Source: Geoalkalibacter ferrihydriticus DSM 17813 (lineage in GTDB: Bacteria > Desulfobacterota > Desulfuromonadia > Desulfuromonadales > Geoalkalibacteraceae). From it: 57,166 nucleotides of DNA. The notes under the pieces are model-generated. The model made no database searches and was not told where the DNA came from. It saw only the letters and a program-made list of their open reading frames with translations. This document shows positions 18,863 through 26,762 of the stretch, in pieces; position 1 is the first letter of the stretch; every line of letters begins with the position of its first letter. Both the position numbers and the translations under genes were made by a program. The DNA is taken from NCBI RefSeq assembly GCF_000820505.1, contig NZ_JWJD01000002.1, positions 363,535 through 420,700 of the forward strand, in the 5' to 3' direction.

Positions 18863-18898
18863 TCCGTCACATCCAGCGCAGCTGTCATATCTGACGGA
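18863..18898. promoter_or_regulatory. Dyad operator A (16-4-16), upstream of the CheB-CheR fusion
   Basis: The left arm TCCGTCACATCCAGCG and the right arm TGTCATATCTGACGGA are separated by CAGC. The outer seven bases are a perfect inverted repeat, and 10 of 16 arm positions match overall. It has the same arm length and spacer as operators B, C and D. It differs in having no sigma-54 promoter at the expected distance toward the CheB-CheR gene, 75 bp away. It may act in autoregulation or serve hypF on the other strand. The rest of the 18734-18972 gap shows nothing else clear. Confidence 0.6.
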
Positions 18899-18972
18899 AT
18901 AAGCGAAAAACAGACGACATATTTATTAAATGAGATCTGGCTGTTTTAAAAATGGCTGCTAAAATATGACAC

Positions 18973-21612
18973 ATGAAAAACCAACCCAAACCAGACAGGC
19001 CGGATCAAGTATCCGAAAAAACGGCCCCGCGCGCTGAGTCCTCCACGCAGGACGATCCGCGCTTTGCCATTGTCGGTATCGGCGCGTCCGCCGGCGGACT
19101 CGAAGCGCTGGAGAAGTTCCTGCGCCAGGTCCCTCAAAACAGCGGCTTGGCCTTTGTGATTATCCAGCACCTGGACCCAACCCACAAATGCATGATGCCT
19201 GAATTGCTGCAGCGCGAGACTGCGATGAAAGTGTTTGAGGTCCGGGATCGCATGCGCGTTAAACCAAACTGCGTCTATGTGATTCCACCCAATAAGGACA
19301 TGTCCATTCTGCACGGCGTGCTGCATCTGTTCGAACCGACAACCGCCCGCGGACTGCGCCTGCCCATCGATTTCTTTCTGCGCTCCCTGGCTGAAGACCT
19401 GCAGGAAGGCAGCATCGGCGTCATCCTTTCGGGCATGGGCTCCGACGGCACCCTGGGCCTGAAAGCCATCAAGGAAAAGGCCGGAGTGGTCCTGGTGCAG
19501 GAGCCTGCCTCGGCCAAGTTCGACAGCATGCCGCGCAGCGCTATTGCCGCAGGCCTGGCCGACCTGGTGGCTCCGGCGGAAGAGTTGCCCGCAAAAATTC
19601 TCGAATATCTGCACCTTGACCAGGTTCTCGCCAGGAGCGAGACCCCCCTGGAAGAGAAAGACCAGAGCGCCCTCGAGAAAGTCGTGATCCTGCTGCGGAC
19701 CAAGACCGGCCAGGATTTCTCCCTGTACAAAAAGAGCACCGTCTATCGGCGCATCGAACGGCGCATGATCATTCACCAGATCAGCAAGATCGCCGATTAT
19801 GTCCGCTACCTGGAGAAAAACCCCCAGGAAGTAAAACTGCTCTTCAAAGAGCTGCTGATCGGGGTCACCAACTTTTTTCGCGACCCGCCGGCCTGGGAGC
19901 TTTTACAGTCCAAGGCGATCCCCGCGCTGCTCAAGGAACACCCGGCCGGTGGGACGCTGAGAGCCTGGTCGGTGGGCTGTTCCAGCGGCGAAGAGGCTTA
20001 TAGCCTGGCCATCGCTTTCACCGAGGCCATCGAGCAGCTCAAACCTGAGGCCGACTACACCCTGCAGATCTTTGCCACCGATCTCGACCAGGACGCCATC
20101 GACAAGGCACGTCTGGGGTATTACCCAAACAACATCGCCGCGGACCTGTCCGACGAGCGCCTGCGCCGGTTTTTCATTCAGGAAGAAAATGGCTACCGCA
20201 TCGGCAAGAAAATCCGCGCGATGGTCACCTTCGCGACCCAGAACGTCATCATGGATCCCCCCTTTACCAAACTCGACATTCTGACCTGCCGCAACCTTTT
20301 GATCTATCTGATGCCGGAGTTGCAGAAAAAGATCCTGCCGCTCTTTCACTACAGCCTCAAACCGGGCGGGCTGCTGTTTCTGGGCAATGCGGAAACGGTG
20401 AGCGCCTGCCCAGAACTTTTTACCCCCCTGAACCTCAAATTTCGGCTGTTTCAGCGCCGCGAATCGGTCCTGCCGCTGGGACAGATCTACTTTCCCGCCT
20501 CATCCGTACCCTCTGCCCCGGAAAATGCCAAGGAGTCCACCAAGGTGAAACCAGCCTCCAATCTTCAAGCGCTTGCAGACGAGCTGCTTCTGCAACACTT
20601 CTCTCCGCCGGCCGTGCTTGTCAACAACAAAGGCGACATCCTCTATATCAGCGGGCGCACGGGCAAGTATCTGGAACCTGCGGCCGGCAAGGCCAACTGG
20701 AATATTTTTGCCATGGCCCGTGAAGGGCTGCGTTTTGAGCTGGGCATCTCGTTCCATAAAGTCCTGCGGCAAAAAGAGGCGATCATCCTCAAAAATATCA
20801 AGGTCGGTACCAACGGTGGCAGCCAGACCCTGGACGTTACTCTCAAGACCATCGAGGAACCCGAAGCGCTGCAGGGAATGGTGATGATCGTCTTTCACGA
20901 CGTGCCGGAGCCGCCATCGAAAAAATTGCGCGGCCGCGCTGCAGGCCCTGCGGCCGCCAACGCTCGGGTCGTGGAACTGGAGCAGGAAACCCAGAAACTG
21001 CGCGAAGAGTTGCATACCACGCGCGAGGAAATGCATTCTTCGCAAGAGGAACTCAAGTCGACCAACGAGGAATTGCAGTCCACCAACGAGGAATTGCAGT
21101 CCACCAACGAGGAGCTGACCACGTCCAAGGAAGAAATGCAGTCCATGAACGAAGAATTGCAGACGGTCAACGCCGAGCAGCAGTCCAAAATGGACGAGCT
21201 GACCCGGACCGAAGACGATCTGCGCAACCTGCTCAACAGCACCGAAATCATCACCGTGTTTCTGGACAAGGAGCTTCATGTGCGACGCTTCACCGAAGGG
21301 GCTAAAAAAATCTTCAAGCTGCTTCCCGGCGACGTGGGGCGTCCCCTCTCCGACATCACCAGCGATCTGCTCTATTCCGAAATGTCTGAAGATGCCCAGG
21401 AGGTCCTGCGTAGCCTGTCTGTTTCAGAAAAACAGATTGAAACAACGGATGGTCGCTGGTTTCTGGTGCGCATCATGCCCTACCGCACCATGGATGACGT
21501 CATCGGCGGGGTGGTGATCACCTACACGAATATCACCGAGGCAAAAACGACCGAAAAGAAACTTCGTGAGGAGATTGAACAACTTAAGCACCGTCTTGAG
21601 GGAGGCTCCTAG
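18973..21612 (+). CDS. CheB methylesterase-CheR methyltransferase fusion with coiled coil and PAS
   Basis: An 879-aa cytoplasmic signalling protein. The CheB domain (about 30-215) keeps its catalytic Ser39 (GIGASAGG), His66 (IIQHLDP) and Asp158 (GMGSDGT). The CheR domain (about 235-495) has the SAM-binding WSVGCSSGEEAYSLA and ATDLDQDAI motifs. A first PAS-like region lies around 540-640, then a long coiled coil (about 665-755, built partly from TNEELQS repeats) and a final PAS domain. There is no receiver domain and no kinase, and no chemoreceptor gene is nearby. The start has no good SD; TAAAAT lies just before it, so the mRNA may be nearly leaderless. The sigma-54 activator begins two bases after its stop, so the two are almost surely one signalling unit. 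How the signal passes between them is unknown. Confidence 0.93.
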   Translation: MKNQPKPDRPDQVSEKTAPRAESSTQDDPRFAIVGIGASAGGLEALEKFLRQVPQNSGLAFVIIQHLDPTHKCMMPELLQRETAMKVFEVRDRMRVKPNCVYVIPPNKDMSILHGVLHLFEPTTARGLRLPIDFFLRSLAEDLQEGSIGVILSGMGSDGTLGLKAIKEKAGVVLVQEPASAKFDSMPRSAIAAGLADLVAPAEELPAKILEYLHLDQVLARSETPLEEKDQSALEKVVILLRTKTGQDFSLYKKSTVYRRIERRMIIHQISKIADYVRYLEKNPQEVKLLFKELLIGVTNFFRDPPAWELLQSKAIPALLKEHPAGGTLRAWSVGCSSGEEAYSLAIAFTEAIEQLKPEADYTLQIFATDLDQDAIDKARLGYYPNNIAADLSDERLRRFFIQEENGYRIGKKIRAMVTFATQNVIMDPPFTKLDILTCRNLLIYLMPELQKKILPLFHYSLKPGGLLFLGNAETVSACPELFTPLNLKFRLFQRRESVLPLGQIYFPASSVPSAPENAKESTKVKPASNLQALADELLLQHFSPPAVLVNNKGDILYISGRTGKYLEPAAGKANWNIFAMAREGLRFELGISFHKVLRQKEAIILKNIKVGTNGGSQTLDVTLKTIEEPEALQGMVMIVFHDVPEPPSKKLRGRAAGPAAANARVVELEQETQKLREELHTTREEMHSSQEELKSTNEELQSTNEELQSTNEELTTSKEEMQSMNEELQTVNAEQQSKMDELTRTEDDLRNLLNSTEIITVFLDKELHVRRFTEGAKKIFKLLPGDVGRPLSDITSDLLYSEMSEDAQEVLRSLSVSEKQIETTDGRWFLVRIMPYRTMDDVIGGVVITYTNITEAKTTEKKLREEIEQLKHRLEGGS
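21058..21120 (+). repeat. Three 21-bp tandem repeats in the coiled coil
   Basis: Units at 21058-21078, 21079-21099 and 21100-21120 share ACCAACGAGGA and encode STNEELQ heptads. The first two differ at two bases, and the third diverges at its end. Coiled-coil length could vary between strains through slippage or recombination here. Confidence 0.85.
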
Positions 21613-21614
21613 CC

Positions 21615-23336
21615 TTGGCAAAGAACAAAGAACGAAGACCTTTAACGCCGGCCGAAGATTTGCGGCGCCTGGCCGAAGAGCGGGCACGCCTCAAAATGGC
21701 CGCAATAACGCCGTCGCCGAGTCTGGCTGATGCACAACGGCTCGTCCATGAACTTGAGGTTCACCAGATCGAGCTGGAAATGCAGAACGCCGAGTTGCTC
21801 AACACCCGCGACGAACTTGAAATCTCGCGCAATAAATATTCGGAACTTTTCGACTTTGCCCCCATAGGCTACTTTGTCCTCGACGCCCAGACGCGCATCC
21901 GGGAAATCAATCAGGCCGGCGCGCAAATGCTGGAAATCGAGCGAAGCCTGCTGACCGACAAACCATTCAGCCGGTTTATCGCCGATGATGAAGAGCGGCG
22001 GAAGTTCACGGATCATTTAAAATCGGTACGGCGGGAACAAGGGGTTCATCGCTGTGAGATCCGCATCAGGAAAAACGACGGTACCCTGTTCCATGGCCTG
22101 TTGCAGAGCGACGCCGTAACCAACAGCGACTGTCAAGAAGGGTGCATCCTGATTTCCATTATGGATGTCACGGACAAATGGCAGCTACGCATGGAACTGC
22201 AGAAGGCCCATGATGAGCTGGAGTCGGCGGTACGGGAGCGCACCGCTGAGTTGATCCGCAGCAACGCGCAGCTCTCTCTGGAAATTGAAGAGCACAAGAA
22301 TGCACGCGCGTCTCTCAAAGGTGCCTATACGCAGATCAAGCAGCTCTCTGAAAAGCTCCAGGAAGAGAATATCCAGTTGCAGATGGATTTGTCACGGGAA
22401 AGCAATTTTGGTGAGATCATCGGCCACAGCAATGCCATGCAATATGTCTTTTTCCGCATTGAACAAGTCGCCCCCCAGGATGCCACCGTGTTGCTGCTGG
22501 GCGAGACCGGCACCGGCAAGGGTCTGGTGGCGCGCGCCATACATAATCGCAGCGCCCGCAAGACCAGGCCCATGATCACGGTCAACTGCACGGCGCTGCC
22601 GGGCAATCTGATCGAAAGCGAACTCTTCGGGCGCGAAAAAGGGGCATTCACCGGAGCGAGCGCCCGGCAGATGGGGCGTTTTGAATTGGCCAACGGCGGC
22701 ACCATCTTTCTGGATGAAATCGGCGAGATGCCCCAGGATCTGCAATGTAAACTGCTGCGGGTGATTCAGGACGGCGAGTTTGAGCGCCTGGGCAGTCCCC
22801 ACACCATCAAGGTCGATGTGCGCATCATCGCCGCCAGCAACCGCAACCTGGAAGAGGAAATTCGCGCCGGTCGTTTTCGCGAGGATTTGTTCTACCGCCT
22901 CAATGTTTTTCCCATCACCATTCCCCCGCTGCGCCAGCGCAAGGAAGACATCCCGCTGCTGGTCAATTATTTTGTTGCCAAATACAACAAAAAAATCGGC
23001 AAGAAAATCGCTGATGTTTCAAAAGAAACCCTCAACACCCTTGCGCAATATCATTGGCCGGGCAACGTGCGTGAGTTGGAAAGCGTCATCGAACGGGCGA
23101 TCATTACCAGCCAGGGAACCACACTGCGGATCCAGGATCGTCTCACAGGCCTGAAGAAACCCGAAGGAGAGATCGACATCAAAGCCCTCGCCGACCTGGA
23201 ACGCGACCACATCCTCAAGGTGCTGCAGAAAACCAACTGGCGCATCGAAGGGGAAAAAGGGGCGGCGATTCTTCTGGGGCTCAACGCCAGCACCCTGCGC
23301 GCCCGCATGCGCAAATTCGGCCTGCGCCGCAATTAA
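21615..23336 (+). CDS. PAS-domain sigma-54-dependent transcriptional activator
   Basis: A 573-aa bacterial enhancer-binding protein. The N-terminus has a module (DLRRLAEERARLK...LVHELEVHQIELEMQN) shared with the kinase at 31519, then a PAS domain (about 70-190) and a coiled coil. The AAA+ domain has Walker A GETGTGKG near residue 296, a canonical GAFTGA loop at 343-348 that contacts sigma-54, and Walker B IFLDEIGE. The last 45 residues are a Fis-type helix-turn-helix (GAAILLGLNASTLRARMRKFGL). There is no receiver domain, so it senses through PAS or the upstream CheB-CheR partner. The start is TTG, 12 bases after GAGGGAGG. It is the best candidate to bind the dyad operators in this cluster. 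Confidence 0.94.
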   Translation: MAKNKERRPLTPAEDLRRLAEERARLKMAAITPSPSLADAQRLVHELEVHQIELEMQNAELLNTRDELEISRNKYSELFDFAPIGYFVLDAQTRIREINQAGAQMLEIERSLLTDKPFSRFIADDEERRKFTDHLKSVRREQGVHRCEIRIRKNDGTLFHGLLQSDAVTNSDCQEGCILISIMDVTDKWQLRMELQKAHDELESAVRERTAELIRSNAQLSLEIEEHKNARASLKGAYTQIKQLSEKLQEENIQLQMDLSRESNFGEIIGHSNAMQYVFFRIEQVAPQDATVLLLGETGTGKGLVARAIHNRSARKTRPMITVNCTALPGNLIESELFGREKGAFTGASARQMGRFELANGGTIFLDEIGEMPQDLQCKLLRVIQDGEFERLGSPHTIKVDVRIIAASNRNLEEEIRAGRFREDLFYRLNVFPITIPPLRQRKEDIPLLVNYFVAKYNKKIGKKIADVSKETLNTLAQYHWPGNVRELESVIERAIITSQGTTLRIQDRLTGLKKPEGEIDIKALADLERDHILKVLQKTNWRIEGEKGAAILLGLNASTLRARMRKFGLRRN

Positions 23337-23356
23337 ACGATCCGCGCCGGCCCCAA

Positions 23357-23392
23357 TCCTTCACATATGACAGTTATGTCTCATGTGACGGA
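23357..23392. promoter_or_regulatory. Dyad operator B (16-4-16)
   Basis: The arms TCCTTCACATATGACA and TGTCTCATGTGACGGA are separated by GTTA and match each other at 13 of 16 positions as an inverted repeat. It is the most symmetric of the four copies. The centre lies about 127 bp before the -12 element of the sigma-54 promoter at 23487. A motif resembling an IHF site (AATCAACAACATA, 23450-23462) lies between them. Confidence 0.75.
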
Positions 23393-23486
23393 TGTCAACG
23401 CCAGCCCTCCCTCCACGCCACCGCCCCACCTTTCTACTTTTCCCTTCTCAATCAACAACATAGGACATTTCTTTCCGCAGACTACC

Positions 23487-23503
23487 TTGGCTTGCATCTT
23501 GCG
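23487..23503 (+). promoter_or_regulatory. Sigma-54 promoter for the HhH/HPF-like genes
   Basis: TTGGCTTGCATCTTGCG has GG at 23489-23490 and GC at 23501-23502, exactly 10 bases apart, as sigma-54 requires. The predicted transcript starts about 63 bases before the 23577 gene. Confidence 0.75.
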
Positions 23504-23576
23504 ATTTACCTACTCAGCACGGACCGGAGAATTCCTGCCTGTTCGCGAGAATTGAACAATCAGCGGAGAGAATGCC

Positions 23577-23819
23577 ATGGAAAAACAGATGAAAGAGCTG
23601 CAAAAACTCAAAGGAATCGGAAAAGTCCTGGCGCGCCGCCTGGTCGAATCCAGCTATGACACGATTGGTAAAGTTGCCTCGGCTCAAGAGAAAAGTCTTG
23701 AGAGAATTGAGGGCATGCATCAGCAAAAAATCCGCAGCATCGTCGCCCAGGCCAGGAATATGACGGGCGAAACCGAGAAGAGTGACCACACCTGGACGCA
23801 AGAGCGGCGCGAAGCGTAA
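23577..23819 (+). CDS. Small helix-hairpin-helix protein
   Basis: An 80-aa protein with a helix-hairpin-helix fold of the kind that binds DNA without sequence specificity: LQKLKGIGKVLARRLVESSYDTIGKVA and a second half-motif, SLERIEGMHQQKIRSIVAQA. The C-terminal tail is polar. GGAGAG precedes the ATG by 7 bases; another in-frame ATG does not exist nearby. It is the first gene after operator B and its sigma-54 promoter, with the HPF-like gene 92 bp downstream. A role in protecting or organising DNA under stress is possible but is only inferred from the fold and context. Confidence 0.8.
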   Translation: MEKQMKELQKLKGIGKVLARRLVESSYDTIGKVASAQEKSLERIEGMHQQKIRSIVAQARNMTGETEKSDHTWTQERREA

Positions 23820-23911
23820 AGACCTCCTTCCGGCCGAGAAGATGCCTGTACAAACGGGATTGGCCGCCATTTACCGCTATTGAACCAATCGCGACGACCA
23901 AGGAGAACACC

Positions 23912-24289
23912 ATGCAAATTCAGGTCAACACAGGTCACAACATCGAAATGCAGAAGGACAGGGCCGCTGAGATAAGTGGCGTTGTGGAAAGTTCTCTGAG
24001 TCACTACAGCGATCACATCACGCGCGTGGAGATCCACTTGAGTGACGAGAACAGCGACAAGAAGGAGGGCTATGAGGACATGCGCTGCATGCTGGAGGCC
24101 CGCCTCAAAGGAAGTCAGCCGATCGCGGTCAAACACCAGGCTGAGAGCCTGGATCTGGCCATCAGCGGCGCCGCAGACAAGTTGGTCCGATTACTCGAAA
24201 GCACCATCGGACGACGGCGCGAGCAGCAGAGGCGCAGGGCCGATCCCGACCCTTCGGAACCTGATCAGGAACTTGCGAAGGAGCTATGA
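23912..24289 (+). CDS. HPF/RaiA-family ribosome-associated protein
   Basis: A 125-aa protein resembling the hibernation-promoting factor/RaiA fold (beta-alpha-beta-beta-beta-alpha). Visible features are an N-terminal strand (MQIQVNTGHNIEM), a helix with AAEISGVVESSLSHYSDHITRVEIHLSDEN, a strand MRCMLEARL and a helix AISGAADKLVRLLESTIGRRR, followed by an acidic tail. Known members sit in the 30S mRNA channel and keep idle ribosomes inactive in stress or stationary phase. This one lacks the long C-terminal dimerisation domain. AAGGAG lies 7 bases before the ATG. It is probably cotranscribed with the HhH gene. Confidence 0.8.
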   Translation: MQIQVNTGHNIEMQKDRAAEISGVVESSLSHYSDHITRVEIHLSDENSDKKEGYEDMRCMLEARLKGSQPIAVKHQAESLDLAISGAADKLVRLLESTIGRRREQQRRRADPDPSEPDQELAKEL

Positions 24290-24352
24290 GCAGGGCGCCA
24301 TAGGGAGTATTTAGCCATGCAATGTACCGATGCAATGCTTGCTCCAACATAT

Positions 24353-24388
24353 TCGGTCATATTTGGCAGCTATGTTAAATGTGACGGA
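24353..24388. promoter_or_regulatory. Dyad operator C (16-4-16)
   Basis: The arms TCGGTCATATTTGGCA and TGTTAAATGTGACGGA are separated by GCTA and match at 12 of 16 positions as an inverted repeat. The centre is about 125 bp before the -12 GC of the promoter at 24481. A TTCAACAACTTA motif at 24445-24456, nearly the same as in region B, lies between and resembles an IHF site. Confidence 0.75.
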
Positions 24389-24480
24389 TTCAGTTGGCGG
24401 CTTCTCACCTCCCCGTTCTTCGACTAAAGCTTTTTCACCACAAATTCAACAACTTACCCACGCTCAACGGGCAGACATTT

Positions 24481-24497
24481 CTGGTACGCTCGTTGCG
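24481..24497 (+). promoter_or_regulatory. Sigma-54 promoter for the first CsbD gene
   Basis: CTGGTACGCTCGTTGCG has GG at 24483-24484 and GC at 24495-24496 with 10 bases between. The transcript would start near 24508, giving a leader of about 200 bases before the chosen CsbD start. Other than operator, promoter and leader, the 24290-24709 gap holds only the in-frame upstream ATG described with the CsbD gene. Confidence 0.75.
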
Positions 24498-24709
24498 ATA
24501 GAGTAAACGACAGCGCAGAGGAGTCAGATGATTGCTCTGAACGAATCTTTCAAGACTGAAATGAACCGGTTTCTTTGGGATTTTTCCAATCCCTGAAAGG
24601 TGTGAACATGTCGCAAAGCGCAATCAACGAGTTCAACGAACGGGGACAGGTTCTCTTCAAGGACTTTTGCTGGGAAGCCGCCCCCCCCTACCAACAAGCG
24701 GAGGATCTC

Positions 24710-24889
24710 ATGAAGTCAGGCAACCAGGACAAAGCGGAAGGAAAACTGCACGAAGCCAAAGGAAAAACAAAGGAGGTCGCGGGAAAGATCGCCGGAAATC
24801 GCAAACTCGAGGGCGAAGGCAAAGCTGAGAAAGTCGCCGGCAAGGCTCAGGGAAAGACCGGTGATGTCAAGAAGGTTTTCGAGGACTGA
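24710..24889 (+). CDS. CsbD family stress protein 1
   Basis: A 59-aa hydrophilic, Lys/Glu/Gly-rich protein of the CsbD family (MKSGNQDKAEGKLHEAKGKTKEVAGKI opening, with a KAEGK...GK...KEVAGK pattern repeated). Relatives accumulate in general stress, but their biochemical role is unknown. I chose ATG 24710, six bases after GGAGG. The frame is open upstream to ATG 24608, which has an AAAGGTG in front and would give a 93-aa form with an extra N-terminus (MSQSAINEFNERGQ...) unlike CsbD. It lies under operator C and a sigma-54 promoter, and is paralogous to the gene at 28594. Confidence 0.85.
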   Translation: MKSGNQDKAEGKLHEAKGKTKEVAGKIAGNRKLEGEGKAEKVAGKAQGKTGDVKKVFED

Positions 24890-24977
24890 CCGTCACGGTT
24901 AGTACGTAACCAAGGCTCCAGGGCATCTGGCCTGCGGGGCAAAGACAACAAAAACCACGTTATAAGGAGCACGTCGC

Positions 24978-25817
24978 ATGAAAACATTTCAATACCTGGC
25001 TCTTATCATGGCATCGGCAGCAGTGCTGGTGTTCAGCTCTCCGGTCCAGGCCTCGGATCTGGACAACCGCATCGAAAAGTCAGCCAAAGAGTCCCATGTG
25101 TTTAAAACCTTCCTCAAGGATGCGGATATCGAAGTCAAGTCCAGAGACGGCGTCGTCACCCTGACGGGAACCGTCACCGAGGAATCTCACAAGGCCTTGG
25201 CCACCGAAACAGTGGCGAACATTTCCGGGGTCAAGAGTGTGGACAACAAGCTGGAACTCAAAGGGGAGCGCCCCGCTGAGATGTCGGACACGTGGATCAT
25301 GATGAAAGTCAAATCCACTCTTCTGTACCATCGCAGCGTGAGCGGCCTCAAAACCGAGGTTGACGTCCAAGACGGCATCGTCACGTTGCAGGGCGAAGCG
25401 GACAATCAAGCACAAATTGACCTGACGACTGAATATGCCAGAGATATTGAAGGGGTCAAAAAGGTTATCAACAAGATGACCGTGGCCAGGGACGCAAAAA
25501 AAGAAGACGACAGGAAAGCTGACAAGACCGCAGCGAAAGATGCCCGCAAGGACGACAAACAGAGTGACAAAACCGCCGCGAAGGATGCCCGCACTGTCGG
25601 CGACAAAATTGATGACGCCTCCATCACCGCCATGGTCAAGGCGACGTTGGCGACTCACCGCTCAACCAGTGCCCTCAGAACCAAGGTCGAGACGAAAGAC
25701 GGCGTCGTTACCTTGAGTGGCAAAGCAAACAATGCGGCTGAATTGTATCTGGCCACCAAACTCGCCCAGGATGTAAACGGCGTGCAAGAAGTAAACAACC
25801 AGATGACCGTCGACTAG
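24978..25817 (+). CDS. Periplasmic protein with three BON domains
   Basis: A 279-aa exported protein. The signal peptide ends in PVQA (about residue 25). BON domains cover about 28-95, 100-165 and 205-278; each has the pattern of a VETKDGVVTLSG-like strand pair followed by a helix and a GV..V.N.M strand. BON domains bind membranes or phospholipids in OsmY-type envelope stress proteins. Between domains 2 and 3 is a charged linker with DKTAAKDAR repeated 45 bp apart (25521 and 25566). AAGGAG precedes the ATG. It follows CsbD by 88 bp and is probably in the same sigma-54 transcript. Confidence 0.9.
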   Translation: MKTFQYLALIMASAAVLVFSSPVQASDLDNRIEKSAKESHVFKTFLKDADIEVKSRDGVVTLTGTVTEESHKALATETVANISGVKSVDNKLELKGERPAEMSDTWIMMKVKSTLLYHRSVSGLKTEVDVQDGIVTLQGEADNQAQIDLTTEYARDIEGVKKVINKMTVARDAKKEDDRKADKTAAKDARKDDKQSDKTAAKDARTVGDKIDDASITAMVKATLATHRSTSALRTKVETKDGVVTLSGKANNAAELYLATKLAQDVNGVQEVNNQMTVD

Positions 25818-25837
25818 ATATCAGGTGAAAAATAGAA

Positions 25838-25875
25838 AGTTGCCGGCGGTTGCAGCAATGCAATAGCCGGCAACT
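25838..25875 (+). terminator. Hairpin after the three-BON gene
   Basis: AGTTGCCGGC (25838-25847) pairs perfectly over 10 bp with GCCGGCAACT (25866-25875) around an 18-base loop. No T-run follows, so it may slow or stabilise RNA rather than stop transcription; the next small genes could still be read through. Confidence 0.5.
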
Positions 25876-25957
25876 CCGGCACATCCCACGCGTGAAGCGA
25901 CGGATATTCACAATCATCACCTTGACTAAACAACACAGGGCAATCGGGAGAATTCAC

Positions 25958-26179
25958 ATGAAACCACTTACGATAACCGGCATCATCCTCATTGTCATAG
26001 CTGTTATGGCGTTTGCTTACCAGGGCATTAATTACACATCGAGAGAAAAGGTCGTCGATCTCGGCCCACTGCAAGTGACCGCAGATCGCCAGAGAACACT
26101 GCCGCTTCCGCCTATTGTCGGCGCCATTGCGCTTGTAGGCGGTATCGTTCTGCTCGTCGTAGGGGCCAAAAAATCTTAA
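25958..26179 (+). CDS. Small two-span membrane protein
   Basis: A 73-aa protein with hydrophobic segments at about 5-22 (ITGIILIVIAVMAFAYQGI) and 49-70 (IVGAIALVGGIVLLVVGAK), joined by a short extramembrane stretch (SREKVVDLGPLQVTADR). This arrangement resembles DUF3185-type small proteins seen beside other stress genes; no function is known. ATG 25958 is preceded by GGGAG. A longer in-frame start at 25850 lies inside the upstream hairpin and is unlikely. Confidence 0.75.
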   Translation: MKPLTITGIILIVIAVMAFAYQGINYTSREKVVDLGPLQVTADRQRTLPLPPIVGAIALVGGIVLLVVGAKKS

Positions 26180-26214
26180 ATCAACGCAATTGAGAAAAAA
26201 GGGGTAACCAACTC

Positions 26215-26403
26215 ATGCCGTTAGTTGAAGTCATCATTGTTCTGATCGTGGTCGGCGTTCTTCTCTGGCTGGTCAACCGCTTCATCCCCATGGCTGGGTC
26301 CATAAAAATGATTTTGAATGCCGTGGTGGTGATTGCCGTCGTTATATGGCTTCTGAAGGTTTTTGGACTGCTAGATTCTCTCTCCAACATCACCGTGGGG
26401 TAG
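26215..26403 (+). CDS. Thivi_2564 family small membrane protein
   Basis: A 62-aa protein made of two hydrophobic helices (VEVIIVLIVVGVLLWLVNRFI and ILNAVVVIAVVIWLLKVFGL) around a short PMAGSIK turn, the pattern of the Thivi_2564 family. Its function is unknown. GGGG lies upstream of the ATG. It sits 35 bp after the previous small membrane gene and 21 bp before the ABM gene, so it belongs to one transcript. Confidence 0.85.
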   Translation: MPLVEVIIVLIVVGVLLWLVNRFIPMAGSIKMILNAVVVIAVVIWLLKVFGLLDSLSNITVG

Positions 26404-26424
26404 CGACATGTCCCAGTCTGCCGG

Positions 26425-26745
26425 ATGAATGCCATGATCGACGTCTCGATCACGTTGAAGGTGCCGCCGGAAAAGCGCAAGGAGATCCTGCAAACCCTCA
26501 GGGCCGTACTTGGCCCGATTCGGCAGGAGAGGGGCTGCGTGAGTTGCCATTGCTACATAGATATTGAAGCGGATAACCGGATTTTCTTCAGGGAAGAATG
26601 GAAAATCAGTGAGGACCTGGATACCCACCTGCAATTCGGCCATTTCGGCGTGCTGCTCGGCGCCATGAAACTTCTCCCCCAGGAACCGGAGATCCGCGTC
26701 AATACCGTTTCTTCTACCGCCGGAGCGGAGACGCCAACGCGCTAG
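26425..26745 (+). CDS. ABM-fold protein, putative quinol monooxygenase 1
   Basis: A 106-aa protein of the antibiotic-biosynthesis-monooxygenase (YgiN-like) fold: LKVPPEKRKEILQTLRAVLGPIRQERGC, then SCHCYIDIEADNRIFFREEW and a helix starting HLQFGHFGVLL. Members form dimers, and some oxidise quinols without a cofactor; activity is not assured here because the usual C-terminal active-site residues are hard to place. An alternative start is ATG 26434. It resembles the 29266 protein along its whole core, so the two are recent paralogues. It converges with the AsmA gene. Confidence 0.82.
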   Translation: MNAMIDVSITLKVPPEKRKEILQTLRAVLGPIRQERGCVSCHCYIDIEADNRIFFREEWKISEDLDTHLQFGHFGVLLGAMKLLPQEPEIRVNTVSSTAGAETPTR

Positions 26746-26762
26746 TGTTTGTGTGGTTCCTA

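Noticed and set aside
16544-18949. An 801-codon open frame on the plus strand opposite hypF
   Set aside because: It lies antisense to a complete HypF with all its motifs. Its translation is low-complexity without a recognisable domain, which is typical of antisense frames in GC-rich DNA.
18900-18972. A sigma-54 promoter for the CheB-CheR gene
   Set aside because: Two GG dinucleotides occur, but neither has GC after exactly 10 bases. A weak sigma-70 -10 (TAAAAT) is the only candidate.
24897-24914. GGTTAGTACGTAACC upstream of the three-BON gene as a shared operator with GTAACCGACGGTTAC before 29725
   Set aside because: The half-sites face opposite ways (GGTTA...TAACC against TAACC...GGTTA) and the spacers differ, so I could not support one motif.
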